Assembly (NCBI GenBank): GCA_029261795.1
Contig: JAJDAP010000127.1
Span: 28,562-92,561, forward strand
DNA length: 64,000 bases
Source of the DNA: Deltaproteobacteria bacterium
GTDB lineage: Bacteria; Myxococcota_A; UBA9160; UBA6930
Reading direction: 5' to 3'
The notes under the pieces were generated by a model, which was given only the letters and a program-made list of their open reading frames with translations, did not search any database and had not been told where the DNA came from. The translations under genes and the position numbers were made by a program. This document shows positions 10,216 through 19,717 of the stretch, in pieces (position 1 is the stretch's first letter; every line of letters starts with the position of its first letter).

Positions 10216-11872
10216 TTTCCTGATGTTCATGGCCACGTCGATGCTGATCCTCGTGGTCTGGCAGACCTTCCTGGCACCAGAACCCGCCGTCGAGCCGCCA
10301 GTGGAAGAAGCGCCGGCGCAGAGCCAACCGGTCGACCTCGAGCCGTCGGACCCGGATCGCGACCCTGTTGCCCCACGGGGATCTTCGAATTCTCTGGAGA
10401 TATCAGATACTTCTGATGATATCCCGGCTCGATCCGTCGAGAAGATCCGAATCTCTTCGGCGCGCTGGGACGCGGTGTTCACGAGCCGCGGTGGTGGCCT
10501 CGAGAGCTTCGAACTGCGTGACTTCGTCGACAAGACGCTCCCCGATGAGCCGCGGATGGACATGGTCACGCGCGGCGACGAGTGGGATCTGGCCCTCGCC
10601 ACACCGCTGCGGGGCCTCGGACACGGGGACCTCAGCAAGCTCGACTACGACGTCTCTCGGCCGGATCCGAACACGCTGATCTTCGAGCGCACGCTGCGCG
10701 ACATCACCGTGCGCAAGACCTTCCTGTTCGAGCCCGACAGCTATCGCTTCCGTTTGCGCATCGAGGTCGGCAACGGAACCGATCACCACCTCAGCCCGAA
10801 CTTCGCAACCGTGTGGCCGGCCAGAGCACGCGAAGGCGCCGACTTCGTCGAGTTCAACCTCGGCGTCTACACCAACGATGCTCTCGAGATGTACGTGATC
10901 GTGCCGCCGCCGGCGTTGTTATTCGGCGGTAGCGGAAGTGCCGATACCCAGCAGTACACGGGCGTTGAGTGGGTTGGCGCCCATACACGTTATTTCCTCG
11001 CCGCGATCGTGCCGGACCTGCCAGAGAAGGCCCAGGTGCAGTTTCTCCCGGTCGAACCCGATCGCGAAGCGGTCGCCAAGATCAAGTTCAACCAGGACGA
11101 GATTCCGCCGAACGGGCGTCTCGACCGCGAGTATCAGATCTATCTCGGGCCGAAGCAGACGGCCGAGCTCGAAGCCGTTGGCGCACACCTTGACGAGGCG
11201 ATCCTGAAGGGATGGTTCCCGCCACTGACCGTGTTCTTCGCCTCGGCGTTGAAGACGGTGGAAGGTGTCGTCGGAAACTACGGCGTCGCCATCATCCTGA
11301 TCACGATCCTGGTGCGCATCCTGATGGCGCCGCTGATGACGCGCCAGATGAAGTCGATGAAGCGGATCTCGGCGATGCAGCCCGAGATCAAGGCGGTTCA
11401 AGAGAAGTTCGCCGACGACAAGACCAAGCAGTCCGAAGAGATGATGGCGGTCTACAAGAAGCACGACCTCTCGCCCTTCTCGATGTTTTCCGGCTGCCTC
11501 CCCATGTTTCTTCAGTTCCCGGTGTTCATCGGCTTCTACTATGCGCTGCAGGGTTCGATCCTGCTGCGCCAGCAGCCGTTCGTCGGCTGGATGGACGATC
11601 TCTCCCAGCCTGAAGCGCTGTTCACGATCCCCGGGATCGACCTTCCAGTGCGGCTGCTTCCCCTCATGATGGGCGGCGCGATGTTCCTTCAGCAGAAGCT
11701 GGCGCCGCAGACCGCCATGGATCCGGCCCAGGCGCGCATGATGCTGTGGATGATGCCCATCATGTTCACGGTGCTTTTCTACCAGTTCGCTTCTGGGCTG
11801 GTGCTCTATTGGTTCGTCAGCACGTTGATCGGGATCGGTCAGCAAGCCCTCACGAATCGCAGCAAGGACTGA
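10205..11872 (+). CDS. yidC: membrane protein insertase YidC
   Basis: 555-residue Gram-negative type YidC/Oxa1 insertase in the inner membrane. Order: N-terminal membrane segment (FLMFMATSMLILVVW), a Pro/Glu-rich linker (about 24-65), the large periplasmic beta domain, then the conserved five-helix core with KGWFPPLTVFFA, NYGVAIILITILVRI, the positively charged hydrophilic C1 loop, CLPMFLQFPVFIGFYYAL and the final LVLYWFVSTLIGIGQQ. ATG at 10205 lies in the yidD tail and matches the MDRNFLMF family start. A short AT-rich patch with ATCAGA/TCTGAT repeats (about 10400-10425) encodes part of the linker. Confidence 0.96.
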   Translation: MDRNFLMFMATSMLILVVWQTFLAPEPAVEPPVEEAPAQSQPVDLEPSDPDRDPVAPRGSSNSLEISDTSDDIPARSVEKIRISSARWDAVFTSRGGGLESFELRDFVDKTLPDEPRMDMVTRGDEWDLALATPLRGLGHGDLSKLDYDVSRPDPNTLIFERTLRDITVRKTFLFEPDSYRFRLRIEVGNGTDHHLSPNFATVWPARAREGADFVEFNLGVYTNDALEMYVIVPPPALLFGGSGSADTQQYTGVEWVGAHTRYFLAAIVPDLPEKAQVQFLPVEPDREAVAKIKFNQDEIPPNGRLDREYQIYLGPKQTAELEAVGAHLDEAILKGWFPPLTVFFASALKTVEGVVGNYGVAIILITILVRILMAPLMTRQMKSMKRISAMQPEIKAVQEKFADDKTKQSEEMMAVYKKHDLSPFSMFSGCLPMFLQFPVFIGFYYALQGSILLRQQPFVGWMDDLSQPEALFTIPGIDLPVRLLPLMMGGAMFLQQKLAPQTAMDPAQARMMLWMMPIMFTVLFYQFASGLVLYWFVSTLIGIGQQALTNRSKD

Positions 11873-11878
11873 ATCGAC

Positions 11879-12811
11879 ATGTACGAAGCGAATACCGAAG
11901 CCAAGGAGTTCTACGGAGACAACATTGCGGAGGCGACAGCCTCTGCGGTTTCCTACTTCGGGCGACCTGAAGCCGACCTCACCATCAAACCCCTCGAAGG
12001 CGTCTTCGGCCTTGGAGCACGTAGCGTGCTCGTGGCGCAGCCGACCGACATGATCGGCAAGGCTTCGTCCGGCGGAGGCGGCGGTGACCGCGGCGAACGC
12101 CGACCGCGAGACCGAGACCGCGGTGGACGTGGCGATCGCGGAGATCGTGGAGACCGCGGAGACCGCGGCGATCGCGGAGATCGCGGAGATCGGGGTGGTC
12201 GCGGCGGCCGCGAGCGCGACGGTGGACGTGGCGGCAGGCGCGAGCGCGAGCCGGCCGCAGCCGAGTCGGCACCCGCAATCGAGCCGACGGCACCGTCGGT
12301 GGGCACCGCGCAGGGCGAGATCGGCGAGATCGGCGCTTTCGTGCTGGGCGTGGTCGAGCGTATGGACGTCGGCCCCTTCGAGATCGCGGCCCAGACCGAG
12401 GATAACTTCGCCGCGTTCCAGATCTCCGGAGAGGCCGCCGAAGCGCTCGGGGCCGGCGACGGTCGCGCACCCGAGGCGCTCCAGCTGCTGGCGAATCAAG
12501 CCGCCGGAATCCTGCACGAAGATCCGCCCAGGGTCGTCGTCGACGTCGAGGGGAACCGGGAGAAGCGCGAGGCCTTCCTGGCGCGTGTTGCAGATCGCGC
12601 CGCCAAGCGAGCCACTGACACGGGTCGATCCGTGGCGCTCGATCCGATGAATGGCAAGGACCGCCGCGGCATCCACGTGGCGCTCCGCGATGCGGAAGGC
12701 GTCTCGACCATGAGCATCGGCGAGGGTGGCTACCGCCAGGTCCTGGTCGTGCCGGAAGGTGCCCCCGAATGGGACGAGGCCCAGGCCGCCAACGAGCAGG
12801 CTGGCGACTAG
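11879..12811 (+). CDS. jag: Jag/KhpB RNA-binding protein with Jag_N, KH and R3H domains
   Basis: 310 residues. The Jag-N domain (about 1-50; GVFGLGARSVLV matches the G[FL][FL]G motif) is joined by a low-complexity Gly/Arg/Asp linker (68-120), then a KH domain and an R3H domain (DPMNGKDRRGIHVAL, then STMSIGEGGYRQVLVV). KhpB proteins bind RNA and link translation with cell elongation. Position after yidC is the common one. The linker is encoded by nine-base repeats giving DRG triplets (see repeat entry). mnmE, which often follows in related genomes, is not present. Start ATG at 11879 lies 7 bp after the yidC stop. Confidence 0.9.
   Translation: MYEANTEAKEFYGDNIAEATASAVSYFGRPEADLTIKPLEGVFGLGARSVLVAQPTDMIGKASSGGGGGDRGERRPRDRDRGGRGDRGDRGDRGDRGDRGDRGDRGGRGGRERDGGRGGRREREPAAAESAPAIEPTAPSVGTAQGEIGEIGAFVLGVVERMDVGPFEIAAQTEDNFAAFQISGEAAEALGAGDGRAPEALQLLANQAAGILHEDPPRVVVDVEGNREKREAFLARVADRAAKRATDTGRSVALDPMNGKDRRGIHVALRDAEGVSTMSIGEGGYRQVLVVPEGAPEWDEAQAANEQAGD
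12116..12235 (+). repeat. in-frame tandem GAYCGCGGA-type repeats in jag linker
   Basis: Imperfect nine-base units (GACCGCGGA, GATCGCGGA and variants) encode about seven consecutive Arg-Gly-Asp units in the Jag linker. Units are multiples of three, so copy-number change would only shorten or lengthen the disordered linker. Confidence 0.8.
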
Positions 12812-12818
12812 AAGCCAT

Positions 12819-12834
12819 CTCCGGAACCCCGGAG
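12819..12834 (+). terminator. weak hairpin after jag
   Basis: CTCCGG/CCGGAG six-base stem with an AACC loop just after the jag stop. There is no T-run, so it may be an RNA end or only a chance hairpin. The 250-bp stretch 12812-13061 holds no gene that I can support; mnmE is missing here. Confidence 0.25.
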
Positions 12835-13021
12835 CGAGCGATGTGCGTCGATTCGGCGCGAGACCCAGGGCGCAGTGCCGCTACGTTGGGGTTTCGGCAG
12901 GCAGGCTTCGCGGAGCCGAGGCCGGGCCGAAGCGGCTTGCAACGCGACCGAAGGGGATTCGAGATGGCTTCCAGACGGCTGATACGCCGTGCGGGGCAGC
13001 GAGGTCGGCCTGCCGGGGGCG

Positions 13022-13037
13022 TGTTCCACGGGGAACA
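13022..13037 (-). promoter_or_regulatory. parS-like site 1
   Basis: TGTTCCACGGGGAACA, 16 bases, close to the classical parS TGTTTCACGTGAAACA. It lies 24 bp before rsmG. On the opposite strand it equals sites 2-4 (TGTTCCCCGTGGAACA), so it is inverted relative to them. ParB encoded 1.8 kb away is the expected binder. Confidence 0.85.
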
Positions 13038-13061
13038 CATCGCCACGGGGTTCCGCCCCGA

Positions 13062-13709
13062 ATGAGCGCGATGGGCACGACCTCGGCAGATTGGCTGGAC
13101 GAGCGGCTGCGCGCGGCCGTTCTGGGCCTTCCTGGCGAACTCCAGTCCGAACTCCCCAGAGCTTCGCTCGCGATCCTGGCGACCTATGTCGATCGGATGC
13201 TGGAATGGGGCGCGCGGATCAACCTGACCGGGGCCCGCGACCCTGAAACGCTGGTCGATCAACACCTGGTCGACGCCCTTCCCGTGCTCTCGCAGTTGCC
13301 CGTGGAGCCATTCGACGCCATCGACGTCGGTTCGGGCGCCGGCCTTCCCGGTGCAGTCCTGGCGGCGCTACGGCCGGACAGTCGCTGGACCCTCCTCGAG
13401 CCGAACCAGAAGAAGACCGCCTTCCTGTCACAGGTCCGACGCGACTTCGCAGCGGCCGGAAACGGTGCGCTCACGATTCGTCGCGGCAGGATCGAGGAAC
13501 TGGAGCCGCGTGACGTCTTCGACGTGGTTATTTCCCGGGCGGTGTGGGACGCGGGCGAGTGGCTTCAGCGTGGCCGCGGCCTGGTGCGGACGGGCGGCGT
13601 GCTCCTCGGGCTCCGCTCGGATGACGGAGAATCGCCGACGGAAGGCGCACGCGTCTTCCGCTACTGCTGCGCGGGGCGCCAGCGCGTACTCTTGAGGCTC
13701 GACCTCTAG
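13062..13709 (+). CDS. rsmG: 16S rRNA (guanine527-N7)-methyltransferase
   Basis: 215-residue GidB/RsmG, SAM-dependent methyltransferase acting on G527 of 16S rRNA. Seen are RMLEWGARINLTGARDPE near the N-terminus, the SAM-binding DVGSGAGLPGAVLA, LLEPNQKKTAFL and VVISRAVWD. Its place before parAB is the usual one. ATG at 13062 has a second in-frame ATG three codons later. A parS-like site lies just upstream and three more just downstream. Confidence 0.93.
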   Translation: MSAMGTTSADWLDERLRAAVLGLPGELQSELPRASLAILATYVDRMLEWGARINLTGARDPETLVDQHLVDALPVLSQLPVEPFDAIDVGSGAGLPGAVLAALRPDSRWTLLEPNQKKTAFLSQVRRDFAAAGNGALTIRRGRIEELEPRDVFDVVISRAVWDAGEWLQRGRGLVRTGGVLLGLRSDDGESPTEGARVFRYCCAGRQRVLLRLDL

Positions 13710-13726
13710 ACGCCAGGGCGTCGACG

Positions 13727-13742
13727 TGTTCCCCGTGGAACG
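13727..13742 (+). promoter_or_regulatory. parS-like site 2
   Basis: TGTTCCCCGTGGAACG, one mismatch to sites 1 and 4 at the last base. Lies 17 bp after the rsmG stop and upstream of parA. Confidence 0.82.
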
Positions 13743-13783
13743 TCGTCAGCAGTCCGCACTCCGATCCAGCGAAGGCTCTGGGA

Positions 13784-13799
13784 CGTTCCCCGTGGAACA
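13784..13799 (+). promoter_or_regulatory. parS-like site 3
   Basis: CGTTCCCCGTGGAACA; first base differs from site 4. Starts 57 bp after the start of site 2, in the same orientation. Confidence 0.82.
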
Positions 13800-13816
13800 A
13801 CTGCACCGGAGCTGCA

Positions 13817-13832
13817 TGTTCCCCGTGGAACA
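13817..13832 (+). promoter_or_regulatory. parS-like site 4
   Basis: TGTTCCCCGTGGAACA, the full 16-base form, 33 bp after the start of site 3 and about 40-100 bp before the likely parA start. Close enough to the parA promoter for ParB to affect its transcription. Confidence 0.85.
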
Positions 13833-13932
13833 CTCAACGCCATCGTGTTACAACACTCCACGAAGAGGGATGGGTCCCCTGGGGTTTCAGCCAATGCGCT
13901 GGGGTGAGAGCGGCGCCGACGCCGAAGAGCAA

Positions 13933-14817
13933 ATGGATGAGTCGGGGCAGACGGGCCAACCGGGGGCTGCGGCCGCACGGGCGATCGCCGTCGTCAACCA
14001 GAAGGGCGGCGTCGGGAAGACGACCACAGCCGTGAACCTGGCCGCCTCTCTGGCCGCCAGCGAGCGCGCCACCCTGCTCGTGGATCTCGACCCCCAGGCC
14101 AACGCGACCAGCGCCTTCGGCATCTTAGAGCCCGCCTTTCAGCTGTATGACGTCCTGTGTGGGGAGTCGGCGCTCCGTAGAGCCACCATCCCCACCGAAT
14201 TGACTCACCTGCACGTGCTCCCGGCCGGTCCCGACCTGGCTGGGGCCGAGATCGAACTCGTCACCGTTGATGATCGCGAATACCAGTTGCGCCTGGCGCT
14301 GGCCGATGCGCTGCCCCTTTACGACTTCATCGTGATCGACTGCCCCCCTTCACTGGGCATGCTGACCTTGAACGCGCTCTCCGCTGCGAATGCTGTATTG
14401 GTTCCACTACAGAGCGAGTATTACGCCCTCGAGGGCCTGGCTCGGCTCCTCGATACGATCGAGCGCGTCCGCGGCGCCTGGAACCCGTCTCTCGAGATGG
14501 AGGGCATCGTGCTCACGATGGTGGACCGCCGCGCGAACCTGAGCCGCCAGGTCGAAGACGAGGTGCGCGGCCACTTCGGGACCGGTGGCGCGGGGGTCTT
14601 CCGAACCTCGATCCCGCGCAACATCCGCCTCAGCGAAGCGCCCAGTCACGGCAAGCCCATCCTCCTTTATGACATTCGCTCCCGGGGCGCCGTCGCCTAC
14701 CTGGCGCTCGCCGAGGAGCTACTCGCGAAACATCCGCGGCCTCAACGCAAGCCGCCCTTCCTGCCCATTCCGGCTGACACAGAAATGCGTCAACCCGAAC
14801 CCACTGGAGATTCTTGA
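13933..14817 (+). CDS. parA: chromosome partitioning ATPase ParA (Soj family)
   Basis: About 294 residues, deviant Walker-type ATPase that moves ParB-parS complexes to segregate origins. Deviant Walker A NQKGGVGKTTTAVNLA, switch I with DLDPQANAT, Walker B FIVIDCPPSLG and RTSIPRNIRLSEAPS near the C-terminus are all present. The frame is open back to 13726 across parS sites; ATG at 13933 (behind GAAGAG) is chosen, with ATG at 13870 (behind GAAGAGGG, very close) or 13894 as alternatives adding an N-terminal tail. Its TGA overlaps the parB ATG by one base. Confidence 0.94.
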   Translation: MDESGQTGQPGAAAARAIAVVNQKGGVGKTTTAVNLAASLAASERATLLVDLDPQANATSAFGILEPAFQLYDVLCGESALRRATIPTELTHLHVLPAGPDLAGAEIELVTVDDREYQLRLALADALPLYDFIVIDCPPSLGMLTLNALSAANAVLVPLQSEYYALEGLARLLDTIERVRGAWNPSLEMEGIVLTMVDRRANLSRQVEDEVRGHFGTGGAGVFRTSIPRNIRLSEAPSHGKPILLYDIRSRGAVAYLALAEELLAKHPRPQRKPPFLPIPADTEMRQPEPTGDS

Positions 14818-15761
14818 TGGCGCAACGTCGCAACGCACTCGGACGCGGACTCGGGGCACTGCTGCCGAGTTCGCCGGCTCCGACGAGCACACCCCCGGGC
14901 GCGCCGATCGCGGCACGTGAATCGACGCGTGCGCTGATCGCTGAAACGACCCCTACCTCGGTTCCGACGGAGCTCCCGATCGATTCGATCGTTCCCAATC
15001 CCGATCAGCCCCGACGCCACTTCGAGGAGAAAGAACTCGATGCGTTGGCGGATTCGATCCGACGACACGGCGTGTTGCAGCCGGTTCTGGTGCGACGCGC
15101 CAGCGACGGTGCAAGCGATCGTTACGAGCTCGTCGTTGGCGAACGTCGCTGGCGGGCATCGAAACGCTCCGGTCGCAAGACGATTCCGGTCACGATCCAG
15201 GAGTTGGCGTCGGACGCACTGCTCGAAGTCGCCCTCGTCGAGAACGTGCAACGCCAGGACTTGAATCCGGTAGAGCTTGCCCTGGCCTTCCGCGCACTCT
15301 GCGATGCGGGGATGACCCAGGAACAGGTGGGCCAGCGTGTCGGTCTCGAGCGTCCGACGGTGGCCAACCATTTGCGGCTGCTCGAGTTGCCGGGCGAGTT
15401 ACAACAGGAAGTCGAGGCGGGCGTGCTCACCATGGGGCACGCGAAGGCACTGCTCTCGCTGGGCGCGCCGGAACGACGCAAGCATCTGCGCGACCGCATC
15501 GTCCGCGAGGGCCTCTCGGTTCGAGCGGCCGAGGAAGCAGCCCGCGAGCTGGCGGATCCCTCCGGCCGGCGAAAGCCCCGAAAGCCGCGCGGCGTGAACG
15601 TCGACCCGAATCTGCGGGATCTGATCGGTAGCCTCGAGGCACATCTCCAGACCCGGGTCCGGATCAGCGGTGGCGGGCGCCGGGGCAAGATCGAGATCGA
15701 CTTCTTCGGGCCCGAAGAACTCCACCGCGTGACCCTCGCCATTCTCGAAGGCTCCCGGTAG
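14817..15761 (+). CDS. parB: chromosome partitioning protein ParB
   Basis: 314-residue parS-binding CTPase clamp. N-terminal ALGRGLGALLPS is the ParA-contacting motif; the ParB/Srx CTP domain holds IVPNPDQPRRHF, VLQPVLVR, YELVVGERRWRA and ALVENVQRQDLNPVE; the helix-turn-helix is seen in GMTQEQVGQRVGLERPTVANHLRLLEL; the C-terminal dimer domain ends the protein. ATG at 14817 lies behind GGAG; an in-frame TTG just before it is unlikely. Operon with parA and the bactofilin 2 bp after. Confidence 0.96.
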   Translation: MAQRRNALGRGLGALLPSSPAPTSTPPGAPIAARESTRALIAETTPTSVPTELPIDSIVPNPDQPRRHFEEKELDALADSIRRHGVLQPVLVRRASDGASDRYELVVGERRWRASKRSGRKTIPVTIQELASDALLEVALVENVQRQDLNPVELALAFRALCDAGMTQEQVGQRVGLERPTVANHLRLLELPGELQQEVEAGVLTMGHAKALLSLGAPERRKHLRDRIVREGLSVRAAEEAARELADPSGRRKPRKPRGVNVDPNLRDLIGSLEAHLQTRVRISGGGRRGKIEIDFFGPEELHRVTLAILEGSR

Positions 15762-15763
15762 CC

Positions 15764-16171
15764 GTGGGTAGGGAATCCGATCCCTTTGGGGCTGGCGGCA
15801 GCGGCACGTTGCTGGGCCCCAGTACCTCCTTCGAAGGGGTGCTCACATTCCGCGGAGGCGCCAGGGTGGATGGCGAGCTTTCCGGCGAGGTCAAGGCCGA
15901 AGGGACGCTGGTTCTGGGAGCTAGCGCGCGGGTTCGCGCCAACGTCGAGGTCGACGAGTTGATCCTGGCCGGGCATCTCGAAGGTGCGGTCAAAGCGCGC
16001 CGACGGGTGGCCATCGAGTCCGGGGCACGGCTCGTGGGAAGCATTTCGGCCCCGCTGTTGCGCGTCGAGGATGGCGCGTTCATCCAAGGCCCCTGCCGCT
16101 CGGGATCCCGGGCCGCCGGCAACCTCGAGCCAGCTGCGGAAACCACCGGAAACACGCCTGAATCGGCTTGA
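15764..16171 (+). CDS. bactofilin
   Basis: 135-residue bactofilin (DUF583) forming a right-handed beta-helix that polymerises without nucleotide. The repeat pattern is visible through TSFEGVLTFRGGARVDGELSGEV, GTLVLGASARVRANVEVDELILAG and VKARRRVAIESGARLVG. In Myxococcus and Caulobacter bactofilins scaffold polar or partition proteins; the immediate link to parB here supports a role in positioning the origin region. GTG start at 15764, 2 bp after parB. Confidence 0.92.
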   Translation: MGRESDPFGAGGSGTLLGPSTSFEGVLTFRGGARVDGELSGEVKAEGTLVLGASARVRANVEVDELILAGHLEGAVKARRRVAIESGARLVGSISAPLLRVEDGAFIQGPCRSGSRAAGNLEPAAETTGNTPESA

Positions 16172-16323
16172 AACCCGGCCCCGATCTGCAAAACTCGCGC
16201 CGCCGCGCCGGCCGCCTGGCCGGCCCTTCTCGGTTTTCCGGCGAGTCCTGTGGCACTCCTCTACGGGTGCCCGATCGCCTTCCCGGTGGTGTTCCAGCGG
16301 GAGCCTCGGAGTTCGGAAGAGCA

Positions 16324-16902
16324 ATGATTGCGCGAACAATTCTCGGTCTTGGCATCGCAGTCCTGCTGCTCACATGGGCGACACCCGCGCTCGCGGCCGG
16401 TGGCACGCTCGAGCCCTTTCCCGACCTGATCACCGATTGCCTGAACGACGACTGCAAGATCGCGCAGGATCCCGTGGGGGCGCTGCTCGGCTCGATGTTC
16501 ATTCGCCTGCTGGTCGGCTTCGTGATCCTGATCCCGATCGCCAATTGGGCGGTGTTCAAGCCGCTGCTCGCCGTGTTGGACGAACGGGACGCGCGCATCG
16601 CGGGCGCCAGCGAGAAGGCCAAGGAAGTCACGGGTCGCGCCGACACGGTCTTCGAGCGCTACCAGCTCGCGGTGACCGCGGCGCGCCACGACGCCGACGA
16701 CATTCGCCGCGAGACGCTCGACGCCGCGCGCAAGAACCAGTCGCAGGTCACGGCCGCAGCGCGAACCGACGCTGAGCAACAAGTCGCCCGGGTCCGCGGC
16801 GAAGTCGCCGCCAGTGCCGACGAAGCGCGTGGCCAGCTTCGCAACGAGAGTGTTGCCCTGGCGCGCACGGTCGCCGAACAGGTTCTCGGGAGGGCGCTCT
16901 AG
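16324..16902 (+). CDS. atpF': ATP synthase Fo subunit b' (signal-bearing)
   Basis: 192 residues. An N-terminal signal-peptide-like stretch ending ATPALAAGG (about 1-26) comes before the membrane segment (LLVGFVILIPIANWAVFKPLL) and a long coiled-coil stalk rich in Ala/Arg/Glu. The b/b' pair forms the peripheral stalk that holds F1 against rotation. ATG at 16324 behind GGAAGAG is chosen over an open frame from 16168. Two stalk genes in a row with no a or c subunit gene before them match delta-proteobacterial arrangement. Confidence 0.88.
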   Translation: MIARTILGLGIAVLLLTWATPALAAGGTLEPFPDLITDCLNDDCKIAQDPVGALLGSMFIRLLVGFVILIPIANWAVFKPLLAVLDERDARIAGASEKAKEVTGRADTVFERYQLAVTAARHDADDIRRETLDAARKNQSQVTAAARTDAEQQVARVRGEVAASADEARGQLRNESVALARTVAEQVLGRAL

Positions 16903-17457
16903 ATGAAACGTTTCCTGGCGGCCCTCGTCGTCCTGCTCTGCGCCAGTGCCGCCCATGCCGAAGGCGACGCCGAGGGCGGTTTCGATTTCTGGTTCGAGAT
17001 GGGCAACCTGCTGCTGCTGATCGGCGTCCTGTTCTACTTCGCGCGCAAGCCGGTCCTCGAGTATCTGGCCGGACGCCGCAGCGAGATCCAGGCCAACATC
17101 GAGCGCTCGGAGAAGCTCCTCACCGATGCCAACGCCAGGCTCGAGGAATGGGAAGCGAAGGCCGCGGGTCTCGAGGCCGAAGTCGCCCAGATCAAGGCCG
17201 ATACCAGGCGCGCGGCGGAGAAGCAGGGCGAGGACATCGTCGCCGCCGCCGAAGTGACGGCCGAGCGGATTCGCACCGGTGCTTCCGCCGTCGTCGATCG
17301 CGAGCTCTACCAGGCCCGCGAGTCGTTGCGCCAGGAAGCTGCCGACATGGCCGTGGAGATGGCCAAGCGCATCCTCGACGACAACGTCAACGACTCCGAT
17401 CGGTCACGCCTCGTCGATGAATTCATCGGCGAACTCGAGCGCGGGAGGAGTGCCTGA
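16903..17457 (+). CDS. atpF: ATP synthase Fo subunit b
   Basis: 184 residues. Signal-like start MKRFLAALVVLLCASAAHA is followed by a membrane segment (FEMGNLLLLIGVLFYFARKPVL) and the stalk coiled coil, ending in the delta-contact region (AVEMAKRILDDN). It starts directly after the stop of the b' gene, and its stop overlaps the atpH start (TGATG). Partner of b' in a heterodimeric stalk. Confidence 0.92.
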   Translation: MKRFLAALVVLLCASAAHAEGDAEGGFDFWFEMGNLLLLIGVLFYFARKPVLEYLAGRRSEIQANIERSEKLLTDANARLEEWEAKAAGLEAEVAQIKADTRRAAEKQGEDIVAAAEVTAERIRTGASAVVDRELYQARESLRQEAADMAVEMAKRILDDNVNDSDRSRLVDEFIGELERGRSA

Positions 17458-17996
17458 TGGCCAATGACGCCGCCGGCCGACGTTATGCGAAGGCGCTGTT
17501 CGAACTTGCCCAGGAGGAGGGTCGCGTCGACCCCCTTCGACAGGAGCTTCGCGCGCTCGGCGCTCTGCTCGAAGACAACGCCGAGCTGGCCTCCGTCCTG
17601 CTCGAGCCGCTCCACCCTGCAGCACAGCGCCGGTCGGTGCTCGAGAGCATCGCTGTCAAGATCGAGGCAAGCCCGGTGCTGCGCCACTTCTACGCCTTCC
17701 TGATCGACCAACGCCGCTTGGTCGATCTCGCCACCATCGAGTCGGAATTCGGTCGGCTGGCAGATGTTGCCGCGGGTCTGACCGTGGCCACGATTCGTAC
17801 CGCGAACCCGCTCAGTGAAGATCAGCAGTCGCGCCTCGAGCGCGCTCTCTCGACCCAGAGCGGGCGCAAGGTCACCCTGAAGATCGAAGTCGATCCGGGC
17901 CTGCTCGGCGGGCTCGTCGCCCAGGTAGGCGACACCGTCTTCGACGGAAGCCTTAGCACCCAGCTGAACCAGCTCCGCGCTGGCCTCGGCAAGTAG
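17457..17996 (+). CDS. atpH: ATP synthase F1 subunit delta
   Basis: 179 residues, the usual delta length. N-terminal RRYAKALFELAQEEGRVD and C-terminal LKIEVDPGLLGGLVAQVGDTVFDGSL are family signatures. Delta sits on top of F1 and joins it to the peripheral stalk. Coupled to atpF by overlapping stop/start. A 173-bp gap, without a gene that I can support, precedes atpA. Confidence 0.95.
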   Translation: MANDAAGRRYAKALFELAQEEGRVDPLRQELRALGALLEDNAELASVLLEPLHPAAQRRSVLESIAVKIEASPVLRHFYAFLIDQRRLVDLATIESEFGRLADVAAGLTVATIRTANPLSEDQQSRLERALSTQSGRKVTLKIEVDPGLLGGLVAQVGDTVFDGSLSTQLNQLRAGLGK

Positions 17997-18169
17997 CCAA
18001 CCCCAAGGAACGACACGGACCTCGCCTCGGCGCGAGGCCCGTACCCAACCACACGAACGCAAGGATGCGCCCGAGGCGCAGATACGAACAACCAGGCACG
18101 CGCGTCGTGCCGCGCAGCGAGGTAGCGAAGGGCGCAGCCCGAGCGGCCACCTCGCGGAGATCGTACGAA

Positions 18170-19714
<1,545 letters not shown>

Positions 19715-19717
19715 CAA

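Noticed and set aside
10396..10430. GATATC palindromes in yidC as a binding site
   Set aside because: They encode the yidC linker (a low-constraint region) and have no regulatory position.
12116..12235. CRISPR-like array
   Set aside because: Short repeats without spacers; they encode the Jag linker in frame.
13528..13833. Repeated peptides FHGEH / FPVEH in overlapping ORFs
   Set aside because: They are translations of the parS-like sites TGTTCCCCGTGGAACA in two frames, not a protein repeat.
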